A stretch of DNA of 64,000 nucleotides from Gnomoniopsis sp. IMI 355080. Lineage: Eukaryota; Ascomycota; Sordariomycetes; Diaporthales; Gnomoniaceae. The translations under genes and the position numbers were made by a program. This document shows, in pieces, positions 9,837-21,413 of this stretch (position 1 is its first letter; every line of letters begins with the position of its first letter). The stretch spans positions 1 through 64,000 of the forward strand of contig JAPEVC010000072.1 in NCBI GenBank assembly GCA_027946555.1, read 5' to 3'. The notes below the pieces were generated by a model. The model made no database searches. It was given only the letters and a program-made list of their open reading frames with translations, and had not been told where the DNA came from.

Positions 9837-12800
9837 ATGTCTCAGCGGAAGGCTACGGCCGCGGAGGTCTCTCTTGTACACTTGAAGAATTGCCTCGTCA
9901 ATCTACCGGCTTCCCTCGTTTCTCTTCTCGTGACTGTGAACACCGTAAGACCCATGCTATCACCTCTCTCTCTCTTTCTTGAAATGGCACAGTCTCGCTG
10001 ACACATAGTGTAATCATTAGCCCGTCCAAAATGTCATCGTCGAGCTCAATTACCGGGACACCTCCGCGGGCACGACGGACAGGACAGTTGGCGCATCGCC
10101 TCAGAAGTCGGTATATCTGGGGTGGACCGGAATGCCCAGCAAGAGGAAGCTCGCTTCCGTAGTGTCAAGAGAGGGGCTCAGTAGCTCGAGAAATATTTCC
10201 GGATTGCGAGAGCAGGATGTGCCTCTTGTTGAGATCGACCCGACCTTAGCTAGTACCCTAGGACTGAGCGAGGGCCAGAAGGTCATGACCACCATTCACG
10301 CCGATCCGCCTTTGGCCCATACAGTCAATATCGAGCCATTGACACCGGAAGACTGGGATATGATCGAACTGCACGCGACTTTCCTCGAACTGAACCTTCT
10401 CTCGCAGATCCGAGCCCTGCCCAATCCTGCCCACACCTCGGCTTCGGGGACGAGTACAACCCCGCACCCATTGACTCTTCACCTGTCGCCAACCTCGACT
10501 GCCAACATCAAAATCTTGTCTCTTGATCCGCCCCAGCCGTCAGATGTACCTTTCGCAAAGATAGCACCCGATGCCGAAGTCATTGTTGCGCCAAAGGTCA
10601 GGGCCAAATCGTCACGGAGCAATAGAGAAAACCGCAGTGTGGCTAGCACTTCTAGGAAGAGTGGAAGAAGCTCGACTAGTACAGTCAGGAGAAGAAGCCA
10701 GCGTGAAGAGCGCAGGCCAGCTCTGTTTCTGAGGGCCGTTGACCGCAATCTCTGCGACGAATGGTTCGACGATAGTACCGGCAATGATGAGCTCAGTATT
10801 TGGGTAGATCGGGATTTGCTGGTGTCCAACGAGTTCCGAGGATTGAAATGGGTGGCCGTGAATCTCATGAGGCCTACAAGTCTTCAAGAACCAGCCCCCA
10901 TGCAAGGACAGTCACAAGAAGCCCAGCCCGCAGCAGAGTTGTTGAAATCTGGCCGAAAAATTGTGGCTCAGCTGTTACCATGGGACGACCCCCCTACCGG
11001 ACAGACAGCAGCCCTTTCTGCCATACTTTGTGCGGCCTTTGGAAGTCAGGGCATTGTTGGGGGAGTGGTCAAGATTGAGCCCGCTTCGCAACCGCTGATC
11101 AAAAAATCGATTCTCAAAACTGATCTTGGGGATGAAGATCGCCCTTCAGTCCAGCATTTAAAATTATATCCTTTCATGGCAGACAGCGCAGCGCAAAGTT
11201 CTGGCCTTAGGTTCGGCGGCGAGTCCAAGGCCGAGCGAGAGGAGGCTGCCCGAAGAATCAAGCAGATCTATGGTAACAAATCGGGCAAAGGCATATTTGA
11301 CGGCCCTTTGACAGATGGTCTTCTTTTGGGCACAGCCGGTGGACTGGATCATCCACCAGGCTGGGAAGGAGGTATTCTCAAGTTCCATCCTCCATCTGCA
11401 TCGCAGGCTTCAGCGAAAGCACAGGATCATTGGATTTTGGGTTCTGATTGGCAGCTGCCCATTGAGTTCCAAACCCCTATTCCTCGGCCTTCCTGGCTGC
11501 CAATGTCAGATATTGGGGACGACTTAGGTAACGAGAATCCTTTGGTGGGAATTGATCATCTGCTTGAGGAGCTGCGGTCGCATCTCTCACAATTGTCATC
11601 TGTTCTCTTGACCGGTGCCTTAGGTTCGGGAAAGACCTCAGTTGCTCAATCAGTAGCGAAGTTTCTGAGGCATGACCAGCTCTTCTACACGGTCTATTTC
11701 TCATGCAGAACCCTGGTCAATGACGAGAGCAGGATTAGCACCATCAAGGAGACGCTCAATCGTCTATTTTTGAGCGCTAGCTGGGGAGCTCGATTGGGAG
11801 GCAAGGGCCTGGTCATTCTGGATGACCTAGATCGACTTTGTCCAGCAGAGACTGAGCTACAGGTGGGCAATGAGAACGGCCGCAGTCGGCAAGTTAGTGA
11901 GGCCATTTGCTCTATGGTCCGTCAATATTGTGGCCAGAACAGCAGCGTAGTACTGCTAGCTAGCGCCCAGGGCAAGGATTCACTTCACAACGTCCTTGTC
12001 GGAGGACATCTCGTCAGAGAAATTGTGGCGCTCCGAGCGCCGAACAAGTCTGCACGGCGGACCATTATGGAGTCAATTACCCTACAGAACGCTGTACCCG
12101 AGCAAGAGACGACGTCGACCCACAACGGTAGTCGACCTACAACAGCTGACGGCAGTATACCACCTGGAGAAGATAAAGCCTGGATGGATGGACCGAGTCC
12201 GCCTGCTCGACCCGACCCGACACCTGTGGGATTCACCATCCAGGCTGACTTGGATCTGCTCGATATCGCAGGGGAGACGGATGGCTACATGCCCGGTGAT
12301 CTAAGTCTCCTCATCTCGAGAGCTCGCAATGAGGCCATTATGCGGTCCCTGACGGAGATGACGAGCCAGCATGATGTCAAAGCGGTGCCACTTGGTCGAG
12401 TCGATTTTGATAATGCACTTAAAGGCTTTACTCCAGCTTCTTTGCGAAACGTCACGCTACAAAGCTCATCAACAACTTTCGACTCTATTGGCGGACTCAC
12501 GGAAACACGACAGGTCCTTCTAGAAACCCTCCAATATCCAACTAAATATGCCCCCATATTCGCTCAATGCCCGCTCCGCCTTCGTTCCGGTATTCTTCTC
12601 TACGGCTACCCTGGTTGTGGCAAAACCTTGCTAGCCAGTGCCGTGGCTGGTGAGTGTGGTCTCAACTTTATTAGTGTCAAGGGGCCCGAGATTCTGAACA
12701 AATACATCGGTGCCTCGGAGAAAAGCGTCCGTGACCTCTTTGAGCGTGCACAAGCAGCTAAGCCCTGTGTGCTCTTCTTCGACGAGTTTGACTCCATTGC

Positions 12801-13659
12801 GCCCAAGCGTGGGCATGATTCTACTGGCGTGACAGATCGCGTGGTCAACCAGCTGCTGACGTTGATGGACGGCGCCGAGGGCCTCTCGGGTGTCTACGTG
12901 CTTGCTGCCACTTCGCGACCTGACCTGATCGATCCAGCCTTGCTTCGGCCGGGTCGTCTGGATAAGTCTATCTTATGTGACTTTCCTAATTCCGAGGAAC
13001 GGGTGGACATCATCCGCGCTATTGGGAGGAAAGCCAAAGTCAGCGAGGCGGTATTGCAATCTGATGACGAGCTCGCCGAGATTGCAAAGCGGACTGATGG
13101 ATTCTCGGGTGCGGACTTGCAGGCATTAGTTTCTAATGCTCAGCTGGAGGCTATTCAAGACGTGCTGAAGGACACAGATGGAGTCAGTGGTGGTGGTGGG
13201 AGCACTCGTCGCCCTGGCCATAGACACGGTGCTGGTAAATCAAACGGGTTATCAGCACACAACTTCGTGCAATTCCGTTACGGGGACGATGCCTCCAGCG
13301 ATGACCAAGGGCAGGTGGGCTCGACGCGTTCGTCCGAGCTTGCCCAGCAGGCCATGATCGCCGCGAAGCTGGAGAGTATCAAGCTATCCCGAAAACGAGC
13401 GAAGCAACAACGGGGCACTTCCACTACTGCCACTGAGCAAGACGAGGCGAAGTCGAGTGGGAAGGTCGCTCAGCAAAACGAGGTCATTATCCAGTGGCGG
13501 CATCTGGTCAAGGCGCTTGATGGCACGAGGACAAGCATTGGTCGCGAGCAAAGGTCGCTATTGGAGAGGATCTATCGGGAATTTGTGGTCGGGCGCAGTG
13601 GAGATATGCGTGATGGCCAGGCGAGTATGGAAATCGGGGGCCGGAGCAGTCTGATGTAA
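9837..13659 (+). CDS. PEX1: peroxisomal AAA ATPase Pex1
   Basis: With Pex6, Pex1 forms the hexameric AAA+ motor that extracts ubiquitinated Pex5 from the peroxisomal membrane so that matrix import can continue. Exons are 9837..9944 and 10021..13659 with a 76-nt intron, giving 1248 residues. The first exon and the start of the second encode the conserved PEX1 N-domain (LVHLKNCLVNLPASLVSLL, then PVQNVIVEL and VYLGWTG), which fixes both the start and the acceptor at 10020 over an earlier AG near 10008. The D1 AAA domain has a degenerate-looking but intact Walker A GALGSGKT (about residue 572) and Walker B VILDDLD. The D2 domain has GYPGCGKT (about 898) and LFFDEFD (about 954), plus an RPGRLD block. 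It converges on the deaminase gene with only 85 bp between stop codons. Confidence 0.95.
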
Positions 13660-13744
13660 TGTGGTCTCCATACTCCTCTGCTCATATACAAGGCTTAATT
13701 TTCACCCATCAAGCCTGTTAGGAATCACAGAAATATTATGTCAT

Positions 13745-16003
13745 TCAAATGATACTAGTCTCAATCATAACGACTTGTTGGCCAAAGGAGAAGTAAGAAG
13801 CATTCTCCAGGTCCTTGCGCAAAAAAGGGGTGTCAGTTCCGGCAGCCAGCAATAAGACATCTACCACCGTTCCAGCCTTGTCACGCAGTACCTTTGCCGA
13901 GTCTGCGGGACTCAGCCATCGAATTTTGGTGCTCAAAGAGATATCCTCGATGAAGATCTCATATTTCTCATGACAAAATCTGCCTTCTTTGAAGAGCATG
14001 AGGTCGGGCAGAGCTTGAGTTCGCCCTTGCGATTTCGTAACGATGCTGCTCATAGGGCGCACGTCGTCGTCCGCACCAGCCAGTTTCTCACTGGAATCTA
14101 CTGCTGGAGGAGCGTTGGTCTCATCGTGTTGCTTTGCTTCCTCTAAATACCCTCTAACCCCATCGTCTGCTCTAATTCCGCCAGCCTCGCTACAACATTG
14201 CATCTCCGAGTAAGCGCACACCACACCATCGATGCTGCTTTTGATACTCTGTAGTGCAGAGCTGGAGGGTGGATGATGGAGATTCTTGTGCTGCTGGTAT
14301 TCTTCTGGCTTCGCAATGAGATTATCTTTCAAGGTTTTCGGGCGCCTTTGACCGGTTGTTTGATCATGTCGAATCTGAGAGGGTAGGTCAAGACACGAAA
14401 GAAGAGTCGAGGCAGAGATATTCAGCGGGAATAAGGTACTCTCGTTCGGCAGTGTTAGCGGCGGCTTTCGTTGGACTTGAGCAAATCTCATAATATTGGT
14501 CCGGATTTCTTGCTCCAAGAAGTCTTGCAAATTGCGCCCCAATGCTTCAAAACACTGTGTTGGCGGGAGTCGCCAGCCTGTGTACAGCTTGCCGTGGCTC
14601 TTAGGCACAGAGTATTTGCCATGAAGCTTGATGAAAGCATGACAGAGATAGCATGCATCTTTACTTGAGGCTATTACTCTTGGAAAAAGAATTTCAGGAT
14701 TAGCTGCCTCGTAGTGAGCAACGATCTGGACTTCGGCGTGGAATTTAGACGTCCGTAGGACCTTTTTAAGGTTAGTAGTGAATTGCTGTTGGGAGTTCTG
14801 AGCCCAAGATGGAAGGTTATCGATTTTCAGGAACCCGCTTCCAACCGGGATCGCCTCCAGCGCTGTGAACAGGTTGCTGGAAGCTAAAGTCCCGGAAGGT
14901 CGTTGGAAAGCCGCGTGTTCAAGGCACACGTGGTCGACCGTGACCTGTCTCAAGATCGGAATCTTCATCACTATTCGGCTGAGAAACATGGCGCTTTGCC
15001 TGTACCTGGCAATCTTGGACAGGCAGCTGTGCAATCTGACTTTGGCCAGACTGTCCATGGGGTGATCCTTCAGGCTCTCCACGACATCTCTAAGTGGTAC
15101 TTTCTCCATGAACTCGGCGATACGCTGGACCAGCTTGACGATATTTTCGTTTTTCCAGGCTTTTGCAGCGTTGAAAACGAGCAAGTGCTCAAGCAGGGCA
15201 TGTGAAAGAGTTCTGTATTGCCTGAGATGGTCTTCTGTCATGTCGGGCCTGGCCACTTCAGTCTGCCAAGGATATGCAAGGAATTCTTCCAAATTGTCCC
15301 CGATGAAACGTCCGTCCTTTTTGTAGGAAAAAGCTGTCGATGCCTTGACCCTCAGCCGGCTGAGGATCCGGTCCCGGCAGAGGGCCACAATGTCGTTCAA
15401 GACTGATTTATTGACCCTGTTTCTGTCTTCTCTGCGTGACGCTGGAAAGTGTCAGTCGTGTACCCATGACGCCCTGGCTCAAAATGTCCAGTCCTTAAGC
15501 TGGGTGGGTGATGTCGCCAATGCGCTCGACGGGATAGCTCCTTAGAACATACTAGAAGCGCCATTGCTCAGCCTCCTGAAAATCTGCTCGAAGCCTCTTT
15601 GGACTTTCTCGAGAACATCCTGCCCACTGTTTGGGTTGAGCTTGTTGATAGCCAGAAGCACCTTGCATCCCCCTGCTGCCGGCAATTCCTCTAGGGAGAC
15701 AGCAGTTATATGATTGGGATCATTTGAGACACCAGATAGAAATGCCAGAGTTGATACGATCTCGTTCTCCTGCCGGAATGACAAGACCCTTTTATTGGCG
15801 TCGTCCTCGTCAGCTTCTCTGGGCAAGGACTGTGAGCCAATATCCGGCGGCAGCCCCGGCAACTGAGAGATCAGCTCTAGCAGCACTATCTTCTCAGCAC
15901 AAGCGACAGCGTTCGATGCTGTAGAGACATTGCAAAGTGCGTGATCTAGTGCCATTGTTGGAACAGAGACGGGCCGTGTCGAGGCTATCATGGACTTCTT
16001 CAT
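13745..16003 (-). CDS. OTT_1508-like deaminase-fold protein
   Basis: Exons are 16003..15553 and 15441..13745; the 111-nt intron has a GTATGT donor, a CTGAC branch and a TTTCCAG acceptor. The product is 715 residues. About residues 385-417 carry a cytidine-deaminase-like zinc site: H385-A-E387 (metal His and catalytic Glu) and C414-x-x-C417, followed by a GKLYTGWRLP block. This arrangement matches the fungal OTT_1508-like branch of the nucleic-acid/nucleotide deaminase superfamily, as known to me from comparative genomics. The substrate of that family is unknown. The N-terminal 380 residues are largely helical with no other recognised domain, and the C-terminal third is low in conservation. 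No signal peptide or membrane segment is seen. The fold call is good; the activity is inferred from retained metal ligands only. Confidence 0.75.
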
Positions 16004-16608
16004 TGCACCAGCACCGTCGAACTATGGACTGCAACCCACTGGGCGCGCCTCATTATTGCCATACTATCCCCTCATATAAATATCTGCAGAATGTAGAAGT
16101 TCCGTATTGGTTTTGCTTTGATGCGCATGCTGTCGCATGCAAGTGCTGAGGCAATGCGCGCATCCGAGTGGTTTGTTATGTGCTCGCGCCCGCGTTGGCG
16201 CTGCGGGAGGCCCGCGACCATGTGGAAAGATGTTCGGTGAGCATGCACGGTGACAAGTCCGTTGTGGCACAATCTTCAATGGTCTTGGACAGGGAAATGT
16301 CTGTGGGCATATTCCATGAGAAATTCACGACACAGTTGTGAAATGTCTAAAAGAGCAACAAAAGACGTTGGACGAATAGGCACCGAAATGGGCAAGTGCT
16401 TGCGGCATGGCAGGGTTGTGCTAGGGCGCTTGGGCTTGACACGATAGACGTCACATCAGTATCCTGAGCACTGCGCGCGGACACTGGGCGGTACAAAAGC
16501 TCGCTCATCCTCCCATGTAATAAAGCTTCTTTTCCCTCAGACTTTTAAGAATTTCGCCTCTCGTATCACAAACAACACAGGCATATCTGTCCTCTCCCAG
16601 TCTTGACC
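16004..16608. promoter_or_regulatory. divergent promoter region, deaminase / DUF7053-like gene
   Basis: A 605-bp spacer between start codons. A TC-rich tract and CACA runs occur at about 16540-16600, just before the DUF7053-like start, as is common for fungal core promoters. No specific factor site is recognised. Confidence 0.4.
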
Positions 16609-17328
16609 ATGGGTTGTAAGTGGGCCCCAATGTATCCACGCATTAAGCTTATCCGCGCCACATGGCCCTCATGTACACGCACATGAGGCAGAGAATTAAC
16701 AGCTTGCAACAGTCTTCAGCGGCAACGCTACATTCGTTGCCAAGTGCAAGCTGCCCGCGGGCGTCACGAAGGAGCAAGCCGTAGCAATGCTCCACGATAT
16801 AGAGTTCTTCATCCAATGCGACCCCTGCTTAGAAAAGTACGAGCTGCTCGAGAAGGAGATGGCCAACCCAGCGCTGCCGGATCGAATCAAAGGCTTGGGG
16901 CCTACGTCGCTTTATAACATTCTTGACATTGTCGAGAATATTCCCAAGGGCATTTGGGGAAGCACTGTGGAGTCAAAATACGAATTCACGCAGGTAGAGC
17001 GGGGCTTGTTCTGTCGGCTACGCAGTCCTCTGAGCGTTGTCATGGAAGCACTGTGGGAGATCCGCGACGCCGAGGAAGGGGATGGACTGGAGCTCGTTGA
17101 GGAGGCCGAGATCACGGCTTCGAAAATGCTGGTTGGGATTGTGAAGTCACAGAGTCAGGATGGCGGTAAGTCCTGGGCCCACCTATCTCTCCTCTCCTGT
17201 CTGCTGAACTGGTCTGCTACAATCGTTTGTTCTAATATTGACCTCATATGGCTTGGGTTCTAGCTGGAAAAATTCAAGCCAAGATGTTAGACAGGCTGAA
17301 GAAGGAGCTCGAGGGATCTTCGTCTTAG
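16609..17328 (+). CDS. small DUF7053/START-like protein
   Basis: Exons are 16609..16615 (only 7 nt), 16713..17165 and 17264..17328; introns are 97 and 98 nt. The product is 174 residues. The first exon supplies ATG-GGT-T. Using the second of two nearby AGs (16712) gives the N-terminus MGFFSGNATFVAKC and keeps the long central frame; the earlier AG at 16702 puts the message in a frame that soon ends. The pattern of a short beta strand, an LPAGVTKEQAVAML helix and a C-terminal helix (AGKIQAKMLDRLKKEL) resembles the fungal DUF7053 family, which I associate with a START/SRPBCC-type lipid-binding fold. There is no signal peptide. Function is unknown. It is transcribed divergently from the deaminase gene. 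The family call is moderate; the exon structure is well supported by frame closure. Confidence 0.72.
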
Positions 17329-17708
17329 TCCAGTACGGCTTGATCGAAGAGAAGCCCAAGAATTCAAGACTCACGAGCGTACGGGAGCTTGCTTTGAATC
17401 CGAAGCTGTGCGATGAATGGACCAGTACGGATATCGTGTCGGCGGCCTCCTCCAATAATGTAACGGTCCCGTATGGCGTAGCTTCAATGCGAGACCGTTG
17501 TTATGAAATAGCACCTCTGACTCTTTGGGTTTCGCTTTTCCCGGCTCTGGGTGTCCGGGCCCCGATAGTTGCGATACGCTCGGTATAAGATCGGCCTTGA
17601 CTCTTGAATAAGGAACTGGCTCTTTCGAAAATCAACACGCTTCAGAGCTGTGTATCACCGGGTGGAATGGAGTTGGAGAGACAGTCCGATACCGAGGAAA
17701 CATTTGCT

Positions 17709-17733
17709 ACCCACATTTGCTTAAAATGTGGGT
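17709..17733. repeat. perfect inverted repeat, 10-bp arms, 5-nt loop
   Basis: The left arm ACCCACATTT (17709-17718) pairs exactly with the right arm AAATGTGGGT (17724-17733) around the loop GCTTA. It lies about 380 bp past the DUF7053-like stop. It could act as an RNA hairpin or as a symmetrical protein-binding site. Confidence 0.8.
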
Positions 17734-17816
17734 TTGAGAGCTTTATATAGGTATTGTACTGCCAAACTTTTTTACCTTTCTTCAGCAATTGGATGGGATT
17801 TAAACTCATACCTAAA

Positions 17817-17841
17817 ATATATATATATATATATATATATA
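17817..17841. repeat. AT dinucleotide microsatellite
   Basis: An uninterrupted (AT)12 run plus a final A. It is an ordinary slippage-prone microsatellite in an intergenic region. Confidence 0.95.
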
Positions 17842-18848
17842 CTCAATTTTTATCACAAGCCCATCACACTGTCGTTAGAATGACACGGTCATCAAAATAA
17901 TTGCTGAATTTCTCTGCGTCTTATTACGACAGTTCAGTGCACTGCAAATTCAACGACGGGGTAGGGCCACAGGGATGGTTATATAGGGACTCGGGCCGTG
18001 ATCGGCTTAAATTTAGCGTGATGTTGCATGACTGGCGTCTTGAGGGACCCTGCATCTGATTCTCTGAGACATGTACCATCGCGACATTATTGACCCCTTG
18101 ACATCCTTTCAACATCTCTCTTTGCGGCCTCATAGCCAGGGCTCAGATCGACCACCCAAGTGGTCACAGCCACAAGAGCATTGTGTCTGATCATTGTATT
18201 GCCTTCGTACGGGGTCTGCCTTTTCTCAGAAGCAAGTTGGAGGCGTTGATACCCATCTGTGGACCCCAGATCAAGACCCGCTCTTAGCACCCAAGCAAGG
18301 CTGCGGCTGATGACATAGTCAGAGGAAGCGCAAAGTCAAATAGCCCTGAATGTATGTGGTCTCTTTTCTTTTCACAAAACTCCTCTCAATCAATCAATTC
18401 CTCAGGCATTAGCCGCTACAGCTTCGGGAGATGCTCTCGCCTATAAACTATCGAGCAAGCCTGCGATATCCTATCCTCCCTTTGTCATGAATCGTCAGGA
18501 CCGGGAGTGGTTCCTCCACGTTCTTGGCTGAAAGTCTGATCACACCGCAATCCGCAGCCTTGCTATCTGCTCGGCCGGATGCCTCAATTACCCGCTTTTG
18601 ACTTTGCCAACGCGTTTGTTCTATTACATGACTGAACATTGTAGCAGAGAACTCAAGTCAAGAGGTGATGCCTCCAGAAGCTTGGTGTAGTTGAGCTTGA
18701 GTCTCTCCCTTGCTTCTCGGGACTACGTCGACTTCATCGGGCTACTTGGACAGAAGTTAGTCTATTTGCTGTCCTTTGGCGAGGCTGGTGTCAATTCTGA
18801 AGCCTATTGCCGAGTTTGAAACGCACGGAGAGCCCGTAAATAGCAACC

Positions 18849-21413
18849 ATGGCGTACCTCTCTGTATATGGAGCCGATTTCTCGGTCACCAAGCAGAAGG
18901 CGATCGAAGATGCAAAGAAGATGCGGGTGATTGTCGAAGAAGAATGCGCCAAGGCTGGACAAGAGGTTCCTCCCTATTCGCTAACAGAGCTGACCGGAAA
19001 GGGTAGCTTTGGTCGGGTCTACAAAGCCTCAGATCTCAAGACCAATCAGGTCGTTGCAGTCAAAATCATCGACATTGAAGAATCGGATACGCTGAACCCC
19101 AAGTTGGCTGACACCTATTCGGAGTTCCTCAAAGAGATCAATGCTCTAAAACTCCTCAGAGAGAATGGCGCCAGGAACATTAATCATGTCCTCGATGCCT
19201 TACCCGTGGGACAGTCTATGTGGATGGTCAGCGAATATTGCGCTGGAGGCAGTGTTGCGACATTAATGAAGCCGACTGCACCGGGCGGTCTCCAGGAGAA
19301 GTGGATTATTCCTATCCTGAGAGAAGTCGCTGAGGCCATTTTCTGGGTTCACAAAGCCGGCATTATCCACCGGGATATCAAATGTGCCAATGTGCTCATA
19401 ACGGAAGCTGGAGGCGTGCAACTTTGCGATTTTGGTGTGTCTGGCGTGATAGAAACGAGATTCGATAAACGATCCACATTCATAGGAACACCGCACTGGA
19501 TGGCCCCGGAACTGTTCGACCCCGAAGCGTCATATGGAATCGAAGTTGACATCTGGGCCTTTGGATCAATGGTCTTCGAGATCGCCTCGGGTCTTCCGCC
19601 GAATGTCATGGCCGGAGTCGATGTGACTCAGTTGGGAAGCTATCTCAAGCAGCACACCCCACGGCTGGCTGGCAACAAATACTCTGAAAAACTAAAAGAT
19701 CTTGTCTCGTTCTGTCTGGTGGAAGACCCAGCCAAGAGACCTATCATTGAAGAGGTCCAGCACCATCCCTATCTGTTCAACACCGAAAATTCGCATCCGA
19801 CGTCCTCACTAGCCATGTTGGTCAAGGCTTTCAGGGTCTGGGAAGGGCAAGGAGGTAGTCGGAAGTCACTCTTCGCCATGGGAGGGGCTCAAGGCCCGTC
19901 GGATGCGGATTTCTCCTCCACAGCATTGGCAAACGACGAATGGAACTTCAGCACAACCGTCGACTTCGACCTGCGTACGATGAGCAATACGGATGCACAA
20001 GCTGTCTACGACGTCTATGGCTCGCAGGTGGACCTTGCAGAGCCCATGCCTCCTGCATTCAAGCCCAAACGACGACGCCCACCGCCGAATCTTCCGGTGA
20101 TGAGGGCACCGCTGGAAAAGGTCTTCGACCCCAACACAATCTCGAATTATCAAGAGAACGCCCGGGCGTATTATGGGATGCCCGAGCTTCCGCCTGCTTC
20201 GGATTTGCCCCTACGAGACCACTCGAACAATGCTACCTTGAGAGAGTCACTGATTGATCTTGATGCATCACTCCACGGCGGCCGTCTCTCGAAATTTGTC
20301 GACATGGAGACCATCAAAGCTGGTCCTCGGAGATCGCGGGACTATGAGTTTGGCGACGACTACGCCAGGGGCCCCAATAGCGATCCGGAGAATCTTCTTG
20401 CGTCATCAAATAGAAAGACACAGGAATGGAAATTTCCAACAATGATGCCTCAGTCGGCCAACCCAGAAATGTCACATTTCCCCTTTAACGATGATAACAG
20501 CGGGTTTCGCTTTCCTGGCTCCGGCAACCGCCTTTCCCAAGATGACAACAGCAGCTTCCGCTTTCCTGGCTCTGGGGGTCGCCCGCCTCTCCAGCATCAC
20601 ACAACGGAACCTGTTGGGTTCTCACCAGATGCGAACAGCAACGTCAACCTCATGCTGCCGCGCGCCGCCTCACAGCAGGACAACCGAATCTCGATGAGCA
20701 GCCTGATCGACCTAGACGAGAGCGTTCCGGAACCTACGATGCCAGCGGAACTCGCCCGGCCATCGACAGCCAACTCGGATGCCGCTTCGGAAGTAGGGAG
20801 CGCATTCGATCTCGAGCGACACGCCTCCTTCATGCCTCTCCCAGCTTCTAACCGCGAACCCTCAATCTACGTCTCCAACGGACCGGACTATCCGCCTCCC
20901 ACCAACATCCGCGAACCTTCGATTTACGTCTCGGATGACTCGGATTTTGCCTCCAGCCTAGCAACGCAACGGCCTCCAATGCCACCTCTCGAGGAACGCA
21001 CTGGCAGTCTAAGCCGGTCGGATGCGTATATTGATGACGCACATTTGTATGTTGGTCCCAAGGAGTATGGTCGCGCGCCAGCATATTCGTATGAGAGGAA
21101 TGGGAGCGCGAATGGTATGAGCGACTCTGAGTATAACATGGGCGGTGCGGGGCACAGGTCGCCCTCCATCTCGTCTATGAATTCTTTGTATCAGGCTACT
21201 GATGGGCGACCGATGCCGCCGCTGCCTGGGCCTCCTTCAGAAAGAGTCATGATGGGCGAAGGCGGGCATGTTATGAGAGACGAATTTTTAAGGTTGTTGG
21301 AAGGGATGACTAGTCATCTCAAATTTACGGGCGAGTATGTGGCTGAACTGCCGGTTAGGAAATCGGGTAGGCTGTCTGGTTTGCAAAATGGACAGGAAGA
21401 GGAATATGCGTGA
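18849..21413 (+). CDS. Ste20/GCK-family serine/threonine kinase
   Basis: This single-exon gene encodes 854 residues. A 45-residue N-terminal extension precedes a complete kinase domain: glycine loop GKGSFG (50-55), ATP lysine K72, HRD at 174-176, DFG at 194-196 and GTPHWMAPE at 213-221, the Ste20-type activation segment. The kinase core ends near 310. The remaining 540 residues are Pro/Ser/Asn-rich and probably disordered, with repeated short motifs: LIDLD at 468-472 and 619-623, FRFPGSG twice and REPSIYVS twice. A conserved-looking helix near 810-830 precedes the stop. The architecture matches the germinal-centre kinases of septation or polarity (SepL/Sid1-like or Nak1/Pod-6-like). I cannot choose between them without alignment. 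A possible splice at the last codons would change the C-terminus (donor 21410, acceptor 21506). Confidence 0.9.
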   Translation: MAYLSVYGADFSVTKQKAIEDAKKMRVIVEEECAKAGQEVPPYSLTELTGKGSFGRVYKASDLKTNQVVAVKIIDIEESDTLNPKLADTYSEFLKEINALKLLRENGARNINHVLDALPVGQSMWMVSEYCAGGSVATLMKPTAPGGLQEKWIIPILREVAEAIFWVHKAGIIHRDIKCANVLITEAGGVQLCDFGVSGVIETRFDKRSTFIGTPHWMAPELFDPEASYGIEVDIWAFGSMVFEIASGLPPNVMAGVDVTQLGSYLKQHTPRLAGNKYSEKLKDLVSFCLVEDPAKRPIIEEVQHHPYLFNTENSHPTSSLAMLVKAFRVWEGQGGSRKSLFAMGGAQGPSDADFSSTALANDEWNFSTTVDFDLRTMSNTDAQAVYDVYGSQVDLAEPMPPAFKPKRRRPPPNLPVMRAPLEKVFDPNTISNYQENARAYYGMPELPPASDLPLRDHSNNATLRESLIDLDASLHGGRLSKFVDMETIKAGPRRSRDYEFGDDYARGPNSDPENLLASSNRKTQEWKFPTMMPQSANPEMSHFPFNDDNSGFRFPGSGNRLSQDDNSSFRFPGSGGRPPLQHHTTEPVGFSPDANSNVNLMLPRAASQQDNRISMSSLIDLDESVPEPTMPAELARPSTANSDAASEVGSAFDLERHASFMPLPASNREPSIYVSNGPDYPPPTNIREPSIYVSDDSDFASSLATQRPPMPPLEERTGSLSRSDAYIDDAHLYVGPKEYGRAPAYSYERNGSANGMSDSEYNMGGAGHRSPSISSMNSLYQATDGRPMPPLPGPPSERVMMGEGGHVMRDEFLRLLEGMTSHLKFTGEYVAELPVRKSGRLSGLQNGQEEEYA

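Larger units (their letters stand above)
17329..18848. other. intergenic with AT microsatellite and perfect hairpin
   Basis: This 1.5-kb stretch lies upstream of the Ste20-like kinase gene. It contains a perfect 10-bp hairpin (17709-17733) and a 25-nt AT run (17817-17841). No open frame here looks coding and no tRNA-like fold was seen. The 3' part probably includes the kinase promoter and a long 5' UTR. Confidence 0.5.
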
